64,000 bases of DNA, taken from the NCBI GenBank assembly GCA_022606425.2, contig JAHDVF020001336.1:310001-374000 (forward strand), given 5' to 3'. Shown here one piece after another: positions 50,775 to 61,325 of this stretch. Positions within the stretch are counted from its first letter, which is position 1. The number at the start of each line of letters is the position of its first letter. This stretch comes from Lepidostoma basale. Taxonomy: Eukaryota; Arthropoda; Insecta; Trichoptera; Lepidostomatidae. The notes under the pieces were generated by a model. The model made no database searches. It worked only from the letters and a program-made list of their open reading frames with translations, and was not told the origin of the DNA. The translations under genes were made by a program, and so were the position numbers.

Positions 50775-51062
50775 AATCTTCTTCTTCTTCTTCACTTTTG
50801 GTAGACTCAGGAGTCTGTTATTTCAGGCGGGTCCTCTTTGACGCTGAACTCCAGCTTTCTTTCCACCGTTTCGGGTGTCTTCCTGGTTGACGTTGTCCGT
50901 TTGGCGTTCCATGGAGAGCTATGTGTGGTATCCTATTTGAGCTCATTCTTTCTACATGTTAATGCCAGTATCGCCGTCTTTGACGTCCCCATCTGACCAC
51001 ATCTTCGACCTCGCAGATTTCTCGGATTGCTGTATTCCTAACTCGATCACGTAGGGTCTTGC
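50775..51062 (-). mobile_element. RTE-E LINE 3' end
   Basis: Minus strand: RDRVRNTAIREICEVEDVVR, WGRQRRRYW, stop, HVERMSSNRIPHIALHGTPN, then RQPGRHPKRWKESW; (GAA)n tail at 50775-50793. Very close to the copy at 3064-3430, but keeps the GRHPKRW segment that copy has lost. Confidence 0.82.
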
Positions 51063-51574
51063 TTGCATAATAAAATAATAATAATAAATCTATTCCCTGA
51101 TACTTACCCTTTTCAATATCTTCTACGATCTACAATATTTCTCTGAAATATACCTTACCAGAGTCCAGGAGCACGTCTCACTGCATCAGACCGTCCGTCC
51201 AGTGCTGGGTACATCCGTCTCCAGGCTCCTTGGTGTGATCCACCGGATTTGAACAGAGTGGCGTGTAGCTATAACAAGCAGAAGACAAGTGTCCCAAAAG
51301 AGTCCCGGCACGCCCTTAGGAGTGTATTATCAAAGAGTAAATCCGACGTTAAGTATCGATTTTTTCACGAAACTTGAAAATTATCTGAAATACTCAAACT
51401 GTTTTGTAGGTGAACGAAAGCAAATATTAAAAATTTAAAATTTAACCTTTAACTTTTATTTTTTAATTGTTTGAATAGATTAATTAGTTTATTAGATTTA
51501 TTAGATTAAATAATCTAGGCCACATACATACATTTCTTAAGTTACACGGGCCGCATCATGATGGAGTATTGTAG
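51063..51574. other. No gene recognised; one Z unit
   Basis: A Z unit at about 51145-51185; the rest is unclassified. Confidence 0.35.
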
Positions 51575-52130
51575 CCACCCATGGCTCGTGGACTTGGACT
51601 TGGATCCTCTGGCTTACAGCGGTTCAGCTCATGCTGCCAATGGTTATGCCTGTGGGTAGGGCGATCTTATTGCTTAATCGGGTCACCTCGGAGGTGGACA
51701 TATTTCGTGATAGTGTGAGTTGCCTCAGGGATGCAATATCAATGTTATGATTTTTTCTAATTCTTAAGCTTATTTTTTATGCTTCTCTTTTAAATTCTCA
51801 TAATGTAATTGCAAACGATCTGGAAATACCTGTATATGTCTGTAATGCTTGTAATTTTTATTAAAATAAATAAAATGAAATGTGGCTATTCTTCTTAGGT
51901 CTGATGAGAACATTGTTGGGAGGTGATTTGGTGGGTTGTTGTTTTATATGCGGGGGCATGATTTGTGTGGCCCGGAGTGTTCCTTTGAAGGAGGATTGAT
52001 TTTGGGAGCTTGTGGCGGCTGGAGGTGTTTGGGTCGTAATTTGAGAGGTCTTTTATTGTGGGGTTAGGATGTGAAGGGAGTCCTTTGTAAAAACGTTCGG
52101 CAAGTTTCTGAATGAATTCATCTATTGTCG
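51575..52130 (+). repeat. Repeat X, occupied copy
   Basis: X sequence at 51575-51630 and 51881-52130, interrupted by CR1-T. The uninterrupted counterpart is 14655-14900. Confidence 0.65.
51631..51880 (+). mobile_element. CR1-T LINE 3' end inserted in X
   Basis: About 250 bp, starting within the CCAATGGTTATGCCTGTGGG codons and ending TTAAAATAAATAAAATGAAA. Closely similar to 4790-5081. The X site is split at AGCTC/TGGCTATTC. Confidence 0.8.
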
Positions 52131-52139
52131 GGATTCCCA

Positions 52140-52500
52140 GGATCTTCGGGAAATGTTAGTGTCAAATTCTCTATAGCTTCGAAGAAATGGGTTTCCCATA
52201 ACCCATTTCTTTAGAATAATCAGGGGATATTTTGATAACTTAGCCGAGTTAGAGGGTGTGAGTCATTTTTTCCCGACAGATATCTCCGACAGCGCTTTCT
52301 ATTGATTGTTCTTAGATTGTTCTATCAGTCGGCCGAACCAGTTTGCCTTTGGTAATGACGGTGAGAAGAGCTATCAGTCTGCTGAGCGTGGTCTGCTTGG
52401 AGATTGATGTCTTTTATATGAGTGAAACTACGTTCAAAAGACAAATATCGTTGACTTTAGAGAGTATCTCTCATGTGTTCCTGGTATTATACACAACAAC
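52140..52500 (+). mobile_element. CR1-like LINE fragment
   Basis: Plus strand, same stretch as 832-1156 (CTTCGAAGAAATGGGTTTCC, GGGGATATTTTGATAACTTA) through a degraded ATKTSISLLSVVCLEIDVFY-like end; 3' UTR missing. Confidence 0.75.
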
Positions 52501-52509
52501 AACTTAATA

Positions 52510-52640
52510 TAAAAACTTTATCGTTTCTCAAAATTTATGTAAAACTCTACATTAACGTCTGTTTTCTCGAAGTATAGTTATATTTTATGGAAGGGACATA
52601 TTTCTCCTTTCTGAAATAGATTCACTGAAAATGTAAAAAA
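52510..52640. repeat. M repeat fragment
   Basis: AACGTCTGTTTTCTCGAAGT and TATATTTTATGGAAGGGACA mark one M arm. Confidence 0.48.
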
Positions 52641-52654
52641 TCATAATTGGACAG

Positions 52655-53060
52655 TTAGATAGAGAGGGTACCCTCCAATTACTCAAGGCGGTTTTAGGTC
52701 GCTACGGCGCCCTTTCACTTCCTAGGCCCGTCCCCCGTCCATCCGGGACTGACGTTTACTCTCTGCCACCCCCAAGCGCGTTCCGCCTTCCTTCAGGTCC
52801 CCCCAACGTTGGCGATCGATCACTGCAGCGAAAGCATTTCTGTCCTGCGCCACTTGGAACAGGATCTCAACTCTGCTCATTCATGTCCACTCTCTTTTAT
52901 TTCACAGCCAAGACAACTACTTACTACCAACTCCCTGACTTCCCTTTTTATTACCCATAATTATCAGCCGAAGGAGGTGGTATTTTTCTACCCTTAGCAC
53001 ATGACCCAAATATGAAACCTTTCTAACCTTCACATTCACAACAGCTCTCTTATTAATTAC
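52655..53060 (-). mobile_element. RTE-G 3' UTR piece followed by an RTE-D-type LINE piece
   Basis: 52655-52790: reverse complement of the RTE-G UTR (GGGCCTAGGAAGTGAAAGGG). 52800-53060: minus RTE-D type, VRKVSYLGHVLRVEKYHLLR and LFQVAQDRNAFAAVIDRQRW-like codons. Both are truncated. Confidence 0.72.
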
Positions 53061-53424
53061 TAGTTGCAACCTGAAATATTCACGAAGGTAAAGATTTTCC
53101 ACCCTTTAAAAACTTAGTTCACTGTACAATCGTAATCAGTAATAAATTTCAACATTTAATGTATTTTTTTTTCATGCGCATTGAAAAATTCCCAATTAAC
53201 AACACCATATTGTTCTCCTTTTGTTTTCTACACTACTGGCATACAACAATAATCAGAACAAATTTCAAAATAATTATATAAACGTTCTCGGGCATGCACA
53301 TCGTGTGCATTTTGAATTACTTGCGGAGAGATTCGAAGTATCCATCTCTCGCTCAATAATGTACAAGCACTATGATACAGTACAATACAATTATGGTAGA
53401 CGTGTCAATATGTGGGAAGTGTAT
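53061..53424. other. No gene recognised
   Basis: AT-rich; the 74-residue frame at 53221 has no domain. Confidence 0.4.
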
Positions 53425-53970
53425 TTAACCCTCCCTTCCCTGTGATGGGTATCTTCTACACGTTGCTTCTAATAACCATCAATATCTCTATACATTTAAT
53501 AAATACAAGGTTAACATTTTAGGTATTCCTCCATCATATATTTACGCATTTATTAAAAAAATAATATTAATAATAATCAAAATTTATCGGGTACATTCGA
53601 GATATTTTGTGAAATCGGAAACGAAATTCGTAGCGCTGAGTGAGCAACACTATATTCGCATCTCACTCTTGCATATGTTCTAGCTCAATGTTCTCACTCT
53701 CGCGGCAGTGGCGGCATCGGCAGTCGCTTTCGGGCTTGCAACCAGAGCGGGTCAATGCCCGTTCCGTGAGCGTTGCCAGATGATTTTTTAATTTTTTTAG
53801 CAATCAAATCGCAATTATTATAATTTTTGACTTCAATTATAATTATGTAAGGGGATTAGCTATGAATGTTCCTATTTTTCCGATTTAAAATCGCAAATTT
53901 TTTAACGCGTACTGACTACCCTACACCGGAACGCACGTTTTTATTTTAGCACCGTAAGGGAAAGGTTAAA
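53425..53970 (-). repeat. Repeat R, inverted copy
   Basis: Reverse-complement partner of 26640-27240; blocks occur in the opposite order. Differences are mostly substitutions and small indels, which implies an old family. Confidence 0.72.
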
Positions 53971-53984
53971 TAATTGAATATGCG

Positions 53985-54200
53985 AGCCACGGTTTGGGTC
54001 TCGCTGGCGTCAGAGTGGCGGCGGACGCACCCTCGCGTCACTTGACCTGCTGTCACCCCTCGCACCCCTCGCGCCGCCCCGGGGGCACGAGGAGAGCTTT
54101 TTGACCTTTTTAATTAACCGCGGGCGCCACCACAAGCGCCACAAGAGCAGCGGACAAGCAGCGAGCTTTAACGTTCTCGTGCCCAAATGGAACGAATACG
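53985..54200. other. Isolated GC-rich segment
   Basis: About 200 bp much richer in G+C than its surroundings (CACCCCTCGCGCCGCCCCGG, GCGGGCGCCACCACAAGCGC). No open frame with a recognised domain. Confidence 0.4.
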
Positions 54201-54279
54201 TTTCAAATTAAGAACAAACAATATTTAAATGGCAACTTTATCACGTGCGTATCAAATAAACATTTTCCAAAACTCCATA

Positions 54280-54600
54280 TTAAATCTGAATCTTAATTTG
54301 ATCCTGCCATATCGCACCTTCAGTCGTAAACCGGCTCATTCCAAAATTTTGGTGAATTGAGTTAAGTATACAGAATGACTAAAAAAAGCCCCAATAAGGT
54401 TAGAAAAGCTTAGCTTTTCATTTCATAAAGTTATAGTGTGATTTACCGAGGACCGAAACACGTTTTCTTCATTTCCCAAAAAACATGAATTTTGGATTGA
54501 GTCAGTTTACGACTGGAGGTGCGATATGCCTTGGCCTTCTTCGAATTATTTTTTTCATTCACACTACTTGTATGATATACAGGGTCATTGGTTATTGAAT
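54280..54600 (-). mobile_element. RTE-C LINE scrap interrupted by a MITE
   Basis: TTAATTTGATCCTGCCA (left) joins TGCCTTGGCCTTCTTCGA (right), the RTE-C WHDQIN / GRPRKT codons, once 54312-54524 is removed. Confidence 0.65.
54312..54524. mobile_element. 213 bp MITE with ~45 bp terminal inverted repeats and TA duplication
   Basis: TCGCACCTTCAGTCGTAAAC at the left matches the complement of the right end with about 5 mismatches over 45 bp. TA flanks both sides (54310-54311, 54525-54526), as for Tc1/mariner-mobilised MITEs. No protein. Confidence 0.75.
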
Positions 54601-54703
54601 CTATTCCTTCTATGAGGCTGTAGGGGAGGTTATTTCCGATGAATTATGTCATGTAAAGCATTATCCAAAAGTGAACTATTTTTGAGATAAACTGTTTTTT
54701 TTT

Positions 54704-54918
54704 CCGGGTTCGATTCCCGGCGAGGGCAGCGAGATTGTCTTACTGTCTTTGGTCTGGTGTAGAATTCACATGACAATAAAATGGGAATAGATTAGCTACC
54801 TTTCACATGTCACGAGAATCACTATGATAGCTATAATACCCTTTACATCCATTTGGCTCATGCTGTCATGATATAAAGAGCGATTCAACAAAATAATAGT
54901 AATAAAAATAATAAAAAC
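54704..54918 (+). mobile_element. SINE-A, 5'-truncated
   Basis: Begins just before the B box (GGGTTCGATTCCCGG) and runs to the complete tail with AATAATAGTAATAAAAATAA. The A box is lost. Confidence 0.87.
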
Positions 54919-55178
54919 AACGGCGATTTAAAAAAAACACAAATCCATTCATTTTTCCAGGCAGATTATTTCAAAAATATTTAGGCTATTAGCTTTTAAG
55001 CAAGGTATTTAAACTTACCATTGTTCATAAGATTACAGAGAAATCAACATTACACTAGAATTAAGCAGAAAATCGTCTAATTATATAAATCATCAAAATA
55101 TTTAATTAAGTAACTAAATGTTTTTAAAATTATCAATAAGTAAAACTGTCAATAAACACAAAGGCGTATTCTTTTTCA

Positions 55179-56001
55179 CTAACTAACTAACTAACTAACC
55201 ATCACGCCGTCTCCCCGAAGGGGTAGGCAGAAAGAATGGACTGCCACACCTTTCTTTCCTGACATATTTCTCTCGCTTCCTCAACATTCATACATCGTGT
55301 CATGCACGCGCGTCGATTTCTCTGACTTCTCGCATGGCCGACATTCAATATTTGATTTATTTGATCGTGCCACGTTTTCCTCGGTCTTCCTCTATTTCTG
55401 GTACCATTTACATCATTAACATATAATTTTTTTACCATTCTTTCTTCATTCATTCTTTCCATATGTCCAAACCATCTTAATGATCCTTTCATTATTTTGT
55501 TCATGACACCATCATTCGCACCGCATTCACTTCTTATATTTTCATTCGACACTATCATACACAGAGTATCCACACATTCATCTAAGAGATCTCATTTCTA
55601 CTGCATTTATTCTACTTTCATCCTTCTTTTGCCAGTTCCATGCTTCGCTTCCATACATAAGGGTCGGTAGAAGAACACCATTGTGCACTGCCATTCCAGC
55701 TTTTTTTGATAGGTTTTTGTTTGCGATGACAACTTTAAGTGCACCATTCACTTTGTTGCCTGCCCCAACCCTTCTTTCAGTATCCCTCTCCACTCTCCCA
55801 TCTCTTGTAAACATACTACCTAAATACACAAACTCAGCTACTTGCTCCAAGTTTTCACCATTCACGCTAATGTTGCAGACTGTCGTGGTTTCTTCCTTTT
55901 CAAAAATCATTACCTTGGACTTATTAACATTCATCATCAGATCATTTCGCATGCATACCTCATACATACAATTCACCAGGACTCGTAGTTTTTCTTTTTT
56001 T
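55179..56001 (-). mobile_element. RTE-A LINE insertion, 11 bp target duplication
   Basis: 823 bp, minus strand; ATTCTTTTTCA at 55168-55178 and 56002-56012. Two open stretches: 55578-55976 (MYEVCMRNDLMMNVNKSKVM, YLGSMFTRDGRVERDTERRV) and 55202-55573 ([20 protein letters not shown], ending YPFGETA). They are separated only by a small shift near DRVSN. YADD lies just beyond the 5' truncation. Confidence 0.93.
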
Positions 56002-56141
56002 ATTCTTTTTCATAATTCGCTTTTTACCACTTTACTTGGTAAAATAGTATTAATTTGATTTACTGCACTGATAATTTGCTCATGTCACGATTCAAAACCG
56101 CTGGTATATAAAAAATATATAAATTAGTATAAATAATTAAT

Positions 56142-56225
56142 AAACTAACTAACTTAACTAACTAACTATCTCCGAAGAGGTACGCAGAGAAAATGGACCA
56201 CCACACTATTCATTCTTGACCTGTA
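56142..56225 (-). mobile_element. RTE LINE 3' stub
   Basis: (CTAA)n with degraded CTCCGAAGAGG and ~50 bp of coding end. Confidence 0.72.
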
Positions 56226-56463
56226 TTTTTACTCCTTGTATAAGCTTTACAAACATTTTAATATAATATATTTGCGTTTCCGCAGTGCTGGTATATCTAT
56301 CTGGCTGCCTAACCTCTCTACACTGAAGATTTCACATAACATTTTCAAAGAATATGATGTAGAATCTTTCCAATTCGTAAAGTTCCAAAAATATTATCCA
56401 AAAACATTGTTAAAAATGTTTATGTTTATTAATTGTTAGAAAAAGTCGCAATCTATTTTTAAA
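56226..56463. other. No gene recognised
   Basis: AT-rich; a 67-residue frame without known domain. Confidence 0.4.
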
Positions 56464-56940
56464 ATGTTGACATTTGACAGCTGTCAAATACCACAATGCC
56501 TCAAGACTAAAGTCTTCAACCAGTGCGTCTTGCCAGTCTCTCTAGTTTACAGATATAAGGTCGCCGAACGCGCCATGGAAAGAGCCATGCTTGGAATAAC
56601 TTTGAGGGACAGATTTAAAAACGAATTTATTCGACAACAAACCAAGGTGACTGAGGCGGCTCTGAGGATGGGCGGGCTAAAGTGGCGATGGGCTGGCCAT
56701 ATCTGTCGGAGAACCGACGGCCGATGGGGGAGACGGGTTCTGGAGTGAAGACGGCGTACAGGATTCCGCAGAGTTGGACGTCCAGAGTTGCAGAGTTGGA
56801 CGTCCCTGCCCGCTGGACCGACGATCTGAAGAGGATTGCTGGACATGGATGGATGGGAGCGGCATTGGATAGGGTGCGGTGGCGTGCTTTGGGAGATTCC
56901 TACGTTCAACAGTGGATGACAGACGGCTGATGATGATGAA
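56464..56940 (+). mobile_element. RTE-G LINE 3' end
   Basis: Plus strand: PQCLKTKVFNQCVLPVSLVY, ERAMERAMLGITLRDR, KWRWAGHICRRTDGRWGRRV; after a shift ARWTDDLKRIAGHGWMGAAL, GDSYVQQWM; tail GATGATGATGAA. GTTGGACGTCC occurs twice (56771-56804), a small duplication that restores no frame. Confidence 0.86.
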
Positions 56941-57041
56941 ATCAGATGGGTCCCAATTTAATTCAACATTACTGCCTGGTAAACAGTAATTTCGAGACGA
57001 TATTGGACTTTAACGCTGAAGATTATGATGGTGTTGATGGA

Positions 57042-57785
57042 TCTCTTCTTCTTCTTATTTTTGTTCTGTCACACCTCCGTGGTGCATAGGGCCTCCAGGA
57101 ACCTTCTCTACCCAACTCTATCGCATGCCCGATGCCTAATATCATCCCAAGTGAGGCCTGTTGCCTTAACCTCGTCCTGCAGGGCTCTTCTCCAGTTGGC
57201 TCTAGATCTGCCTCGCTTTCTTTTTCCCCCCAACCAGTCTAGTGCGCCCTGAGCGATGCAGGGTGGGTTCCATCTCAGAGTGTGACCGATCCACTGCCAT
57301 TTGCGTCTAGCGACTTGTTCTCTAATTGGCTTTTCGCCTGCCATGGTCCAGAAAACGGCATTTGACACTGTTTGTGGCCAATAGATCTTGAATATTGAGT
57401 GAAGGCGTCTATTTATAAACACTTGGAGTTTTCCAATAACGTCCGCGGTAGATTTCCAAGTCTCACATCCATACAGCAGAACCTACGCTTTGAATATTTG
57501 GAGCTTGAGCTTTCTCGAAATGATACCGGAACGCCATACATGACGAAGCATAGCGAAAGCTCCCCATGCCTTGTTGAGTCTGCTGGCTACATCTTCCTCC
57601 GTGCCTCCCGAGCCTGCTATCATACTACCGAGGTAGCAGAAGCTGGTCGTGGTCACAAGGGGGACACCGTGGAGCAAGATTGGGGTGGAGCCATTTGTGG
57701 ATGTATTGTTAGTTAGTAAGATCAAAAGAGGATGGAAGGGCTGGTGTAAGGGAGAAATAAAAGACTTGTGGTAATATTTTATAGT
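57042..57785 (-). mobile_element. RTE-J LINE, 5'-truncated
   Basis: Minus strand: PLVTTTSFCYLGSMIAGSGG, RLNKAWGAFAMLRHVWRSGI (57483-57722), then NAVFWTMAGEKPIREQVARR, KWQWIGHTLRWNPPCIAQGA, GRSRANWRRALQDE (57108-57422). Tail (GAA)n at 57042-57060. It gives the most complete RTE-J end. Confidence 0.88.
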
Positions 57786-57934
57786 GTGTTTTTTTTTCAA
57801 TTCTGGTTTATTTAATAATTTAATTATAATTTTATTTATAAAATTTGCTGAAGGCCTTTGTTATAATATAAATAGCACTTTGCACTTTTAATATCTACAG
57901 GAGATCTGCTCGAGTGACCACACCTCAGTACAGC

Positions 57935-58860
57935 GTGCGTTAGAATTGTGTTACATTCGGGTGACAGCTATTGTACATCTCACCGGTACAAGTAGGTTGT
58001 CGTTCAAATATTACAGTTATATGATAGCCTATAAACAATGGTACATTTATTGTACTATTGTTACATGTATTGTACCAATTTTACAGCTGTTGTACGTGAA
58101 GATAAAATTATTGCAGCACTAGTACAATTGAATTGTTATTACAATACAACAGTTACTTACCCGTTGTACATTCATTTTTCTATTGTAACATGTATTGTAA
58201 AAATGTTACAACTGTTGTACATGAAGTTAAATTTACCACATCCTGGAACATTTAAATTTATGTTTCAATATTATTATTTCTATACCAACAAGAATATTGG
58301 TACATTTATTGCAATACGTTACGTGGTTTGTACCAATTTTACAGCTATTGTACATGAATGTACAACTACTGTATCACCGGTAAATAAGCTATTGTTCAAA
58401 TATTACAGTAAATCCACCAAGATGACAGTCATATTACCAATGGTACATTAACTTATTATTGTTACATGTACTGTACCAATGTTACAGTAGTTGTACAATA
58501 ACGTAGAACTACCATATCGCTGGTACATTTATAGTACAATTGTCATAGTATTGCACCAGTATTATTGTTAATATACCAGTGGTACATTAACTGCACAATA
58601 GTTACAAGTACCGTACAAGCACCGTACAAGCACTGTAGAATTACTGTACAAGTACTGTACAAGTACTGCACAAGTACTGCACAAGTACTGTACAAGTACT
58701 GTACAAGTACAGTAATTGTACATCGAAGCTAAAACAAACCGCATCACCAATTAAATTGTTGTCCAAATGTTCCAGAGTTGTGGTTCCAATGTGACAGTCA
58801 TTTTAACAATGTTACATTGGTTGTACTATTGTTACAAGTGTCGTCCTAATGGTACAATTA
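57935..58860. repeat. Degenerate ~140 bp satellite with a nested 10-11 bp expansion
   Basis: Units begin near 58040, 58163, 58298, 58440, 58580 and 58808 with GGTACATT or close variants, then GTTACATGTATTGTACCAAT and ACAGCTATTGTACATGAA type blocks. The interval from 58580 is ~90 bp longer because of ten or so GTACAAGTACT-like 10-11-mers at 58605-58710. Open frames here (VLVQYL repeats) are by-products. Confidence 0.78.
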
Positions 58861-59644
58861 TGAATGTGTGCAAATATTTTTCTTCCACGGACATGCCAGT
58901 TAGAAGAGTTAATATTCTAGTATTGCGTTTATTATAGTATTATTTTTATGCATTTGAACCAAAACAACTACTGATTTCGTGTTTTATAACCCAAAGTTCA
59001 ATAGAATTTTGCACTTTAATTTTTCGTGTTTGAAAAGTGTTACGTGATGTTGAAACAAATATAGTCAACTTTGTTAGTCTTGATATATTAATGGTGCATC
59101 TTTTCGCTTTATTTTCGTTGGATTCGCCAAACTTAATACGAATATTGCGCGTGTTGTGATGTTCGTTTAAATTCGTGATAGTAACATAATCTAACCCTTC
59201 ATTTCATGATGTAGCTAATATGCTACAGAAGAAAAAATCTTCTTATATTTGTATAGAATGTTAGAATTTCATACGTTTTAATGTTATAATTTTATTTTAT
59301 TTTTGTATTAATGTATTTTTTTAATACATTGTATTAATTTATGTGCTCGTTCATTTACATGTATTAATTAACATGTTTTTAATATAGCAAAGCATTGAAA
59401 CATTGTATTTTTTTTTTGTATTTAATTCGGGATAACGACGGTTTTGCGGGGCAGGGTTGTAGTGGCCGTCTTCTCGTAGGCCTGCGTTACTACCGAACAC
59501 CAGTCAATAAGCCAACTTCCGACAGTAAACATGTCTTTCATTGACTCACATAGGAGCACACCAACTAAGCATCCTATATACGTCCCACTCTATAATCCCA
59601 TCTACCTATTAATGTATACAAGCCTTTGCAAGTGGCTGTAATTA
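58861..59644. other. No gene recognised
   Basis: AT-rich, with a moderate-GC stretch at 59425-59520. No motif recognised. Confidence 0.4.
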
Positions 59645-60135
59645 AACAAACAAACCATCACGCCGTTTCAGGCAGAGAGAATGGATCGCCACACTACTCT
59701 ACCCTGGCGAACCTCTCTAGCTTCCTCCACATTCATACAACGAGTCATACACGCACGTCGATTCCTCCGACTAACTCTAACATGACCAACCTTTAAAATT
59801 TGATTAGTTTGGTCATGCCATGTTTTCCTCGGTCTGCCTCGACTTCGTACCCCATTTACATCATTAACGTATACTTTCTTAACCATTCTTTCTCCATCCA
59901 TGCGTTCTATACCAACGAACCAACGCAGCGATCATTTCATAATTTTGTTCATAATACCTTTTTCCGCTCTACATTCCTTTCGTACATCAGCATTTGAGAT
60001 TCTGTCGTATATCGTTCTATCACACATACGTCTTAGAGACCTCATCTCTACCGCATTTATTCATCCTTCTTCTGCCAGTTCCATGCTTTGCTTCCATACA
60101 TTAGTGATGGAACCAGAACTCCATTGTGTGCTCTA
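59645..60135 (-). mobile_element. RTE-B LINE copy
   Basis: Minus strand with (CAAA)n tail. The terminal hairpin is deleted (CGTTTCAGGCAG). Frame 59668-59901 shows MVKKVYVNDVNGVRSRGRPR, KTWHDQTNQILKVGHV. It is the last TE copy before the TE-poor right end. Confidence 0.87.
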
Positions 60136-61124
60136 ATTTATATTTAAAAAAAAAGATTTTGTAATAGATAACCTAAAAATATTGTTTTTTGTAGAAATGT
60201 AATTAGATCACAAAATGAAGGGTCAGTGTAACATTTGTTACAATCTTGTTAAGCGCTTACTTAATTTGTAACATTGATTCTAGCTGCACAATGTACATAA
60301 AGGTGGTTGTGTCACTTATTTAGACTTATGTGTAACAAATTAAATGAGTTTGCCATAAAAAAACATACAATTAAATAACAAACAAATACTTTTTTAATGT
60401 GTTCTTTTAGCAATACAGATGAATACAATCGTAATAATTAATCATAATTTAGAAGCAATCATACACATTTCTGTGGTGTATTTTTTCATTATGTAGTGTT
60501 GCAGTGTAACATTTGATTAGTTACACTTGTAATAATCGTCGGTAGATGGCATTTCATTAGAAATTTAACTAAAAACATTATATTTTATATATATGTTATA
60601 TCACCTGCATCAATATGCGGTATTTTTTTATAGGTATATACAAAATTGACAAGAAATTAAAATAGACAAACTTAAAATACAGTAAAATCTTGTCAAATCG
60701 GTCAAATTAGACTTAAAAAAAAACGATTTAATGTTTTGATAGAATTTTAGAACGTTGGAAGACTTGTAATATCATTATTTTTTAATGTAAAAGCATTTTT
60801 ATTTATAAATGTTTTGATGTTTTTGTTTAATTATTTGTTTTCGTATTTGCATTTGTAACATTTGACCAAGTTGACAGATTTTAGTGTGTTGCAATTGGTC
60901 AGTATGATGGGAAAATATAGGTATAACAATGATGCACCCACCAGACAAAATAATCTAAAGTTACAGCATTTTTATTTTTAAATGTAACAGTTTGTGACAC
61001 TCGTACGCGAGAATTGTGAGTGCCATTTTGTTTTAGTTTGTAATTTAGGGGTTAATGCAATTTGTTGGTTGATTCGTAGTTATAATAGTTTCACAGTTAA
61101 CCCTGGGTGCGGACAGCGGTGCCG
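60136..61124. other. AT-rich, TE-poor; no gene recognised
   Basis: Scattered GTAACA/TGTTAC words (60230-60300, 60505-60530, 60850-60900) recall the satellite at 57.9-58.9 kb but show no clear period. Confidence 0.4.
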
Positions 61125-61325
61125 CGTAACAAGTGAGCGCTGACAGTCGCCGCGACACTAGCGCCGCTAGCGACACTAGCGATACTAGAGCCACTAGCGA
61201 CACTAACGCCACTAGTGACACTAGCGACACAAGCGATACTAGTGACACCAGCGCCACTAGCGATACTAGCGCCACTAGTGACACTAGCGCCACTAGCGAC
61301 ACTAGCGACACTAGCGCCAACATGG
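61125..61325. repeat. 9 bp minisatellite (ACTAGCGAC type)
   Basis: About 18-20 units alternating GACACTAGC, GCCACTAGC and GATACTAGC. Because 9 is a multiple of three, open frames persist on both strands (SDT/SAT repeats plus, VSLVAL repeats minus). The plus frame 61133-61396 continues into ANMADGVHAMTIF; no start context or homology supports a gene. Confidence 0.85.

Noticed and set aside
58568..58750. Minus-strand frame with VLVQYL repeats
   Set aside because: Produced by the 10-11 bp GTACAAGTACT expansion; no start context or homology.
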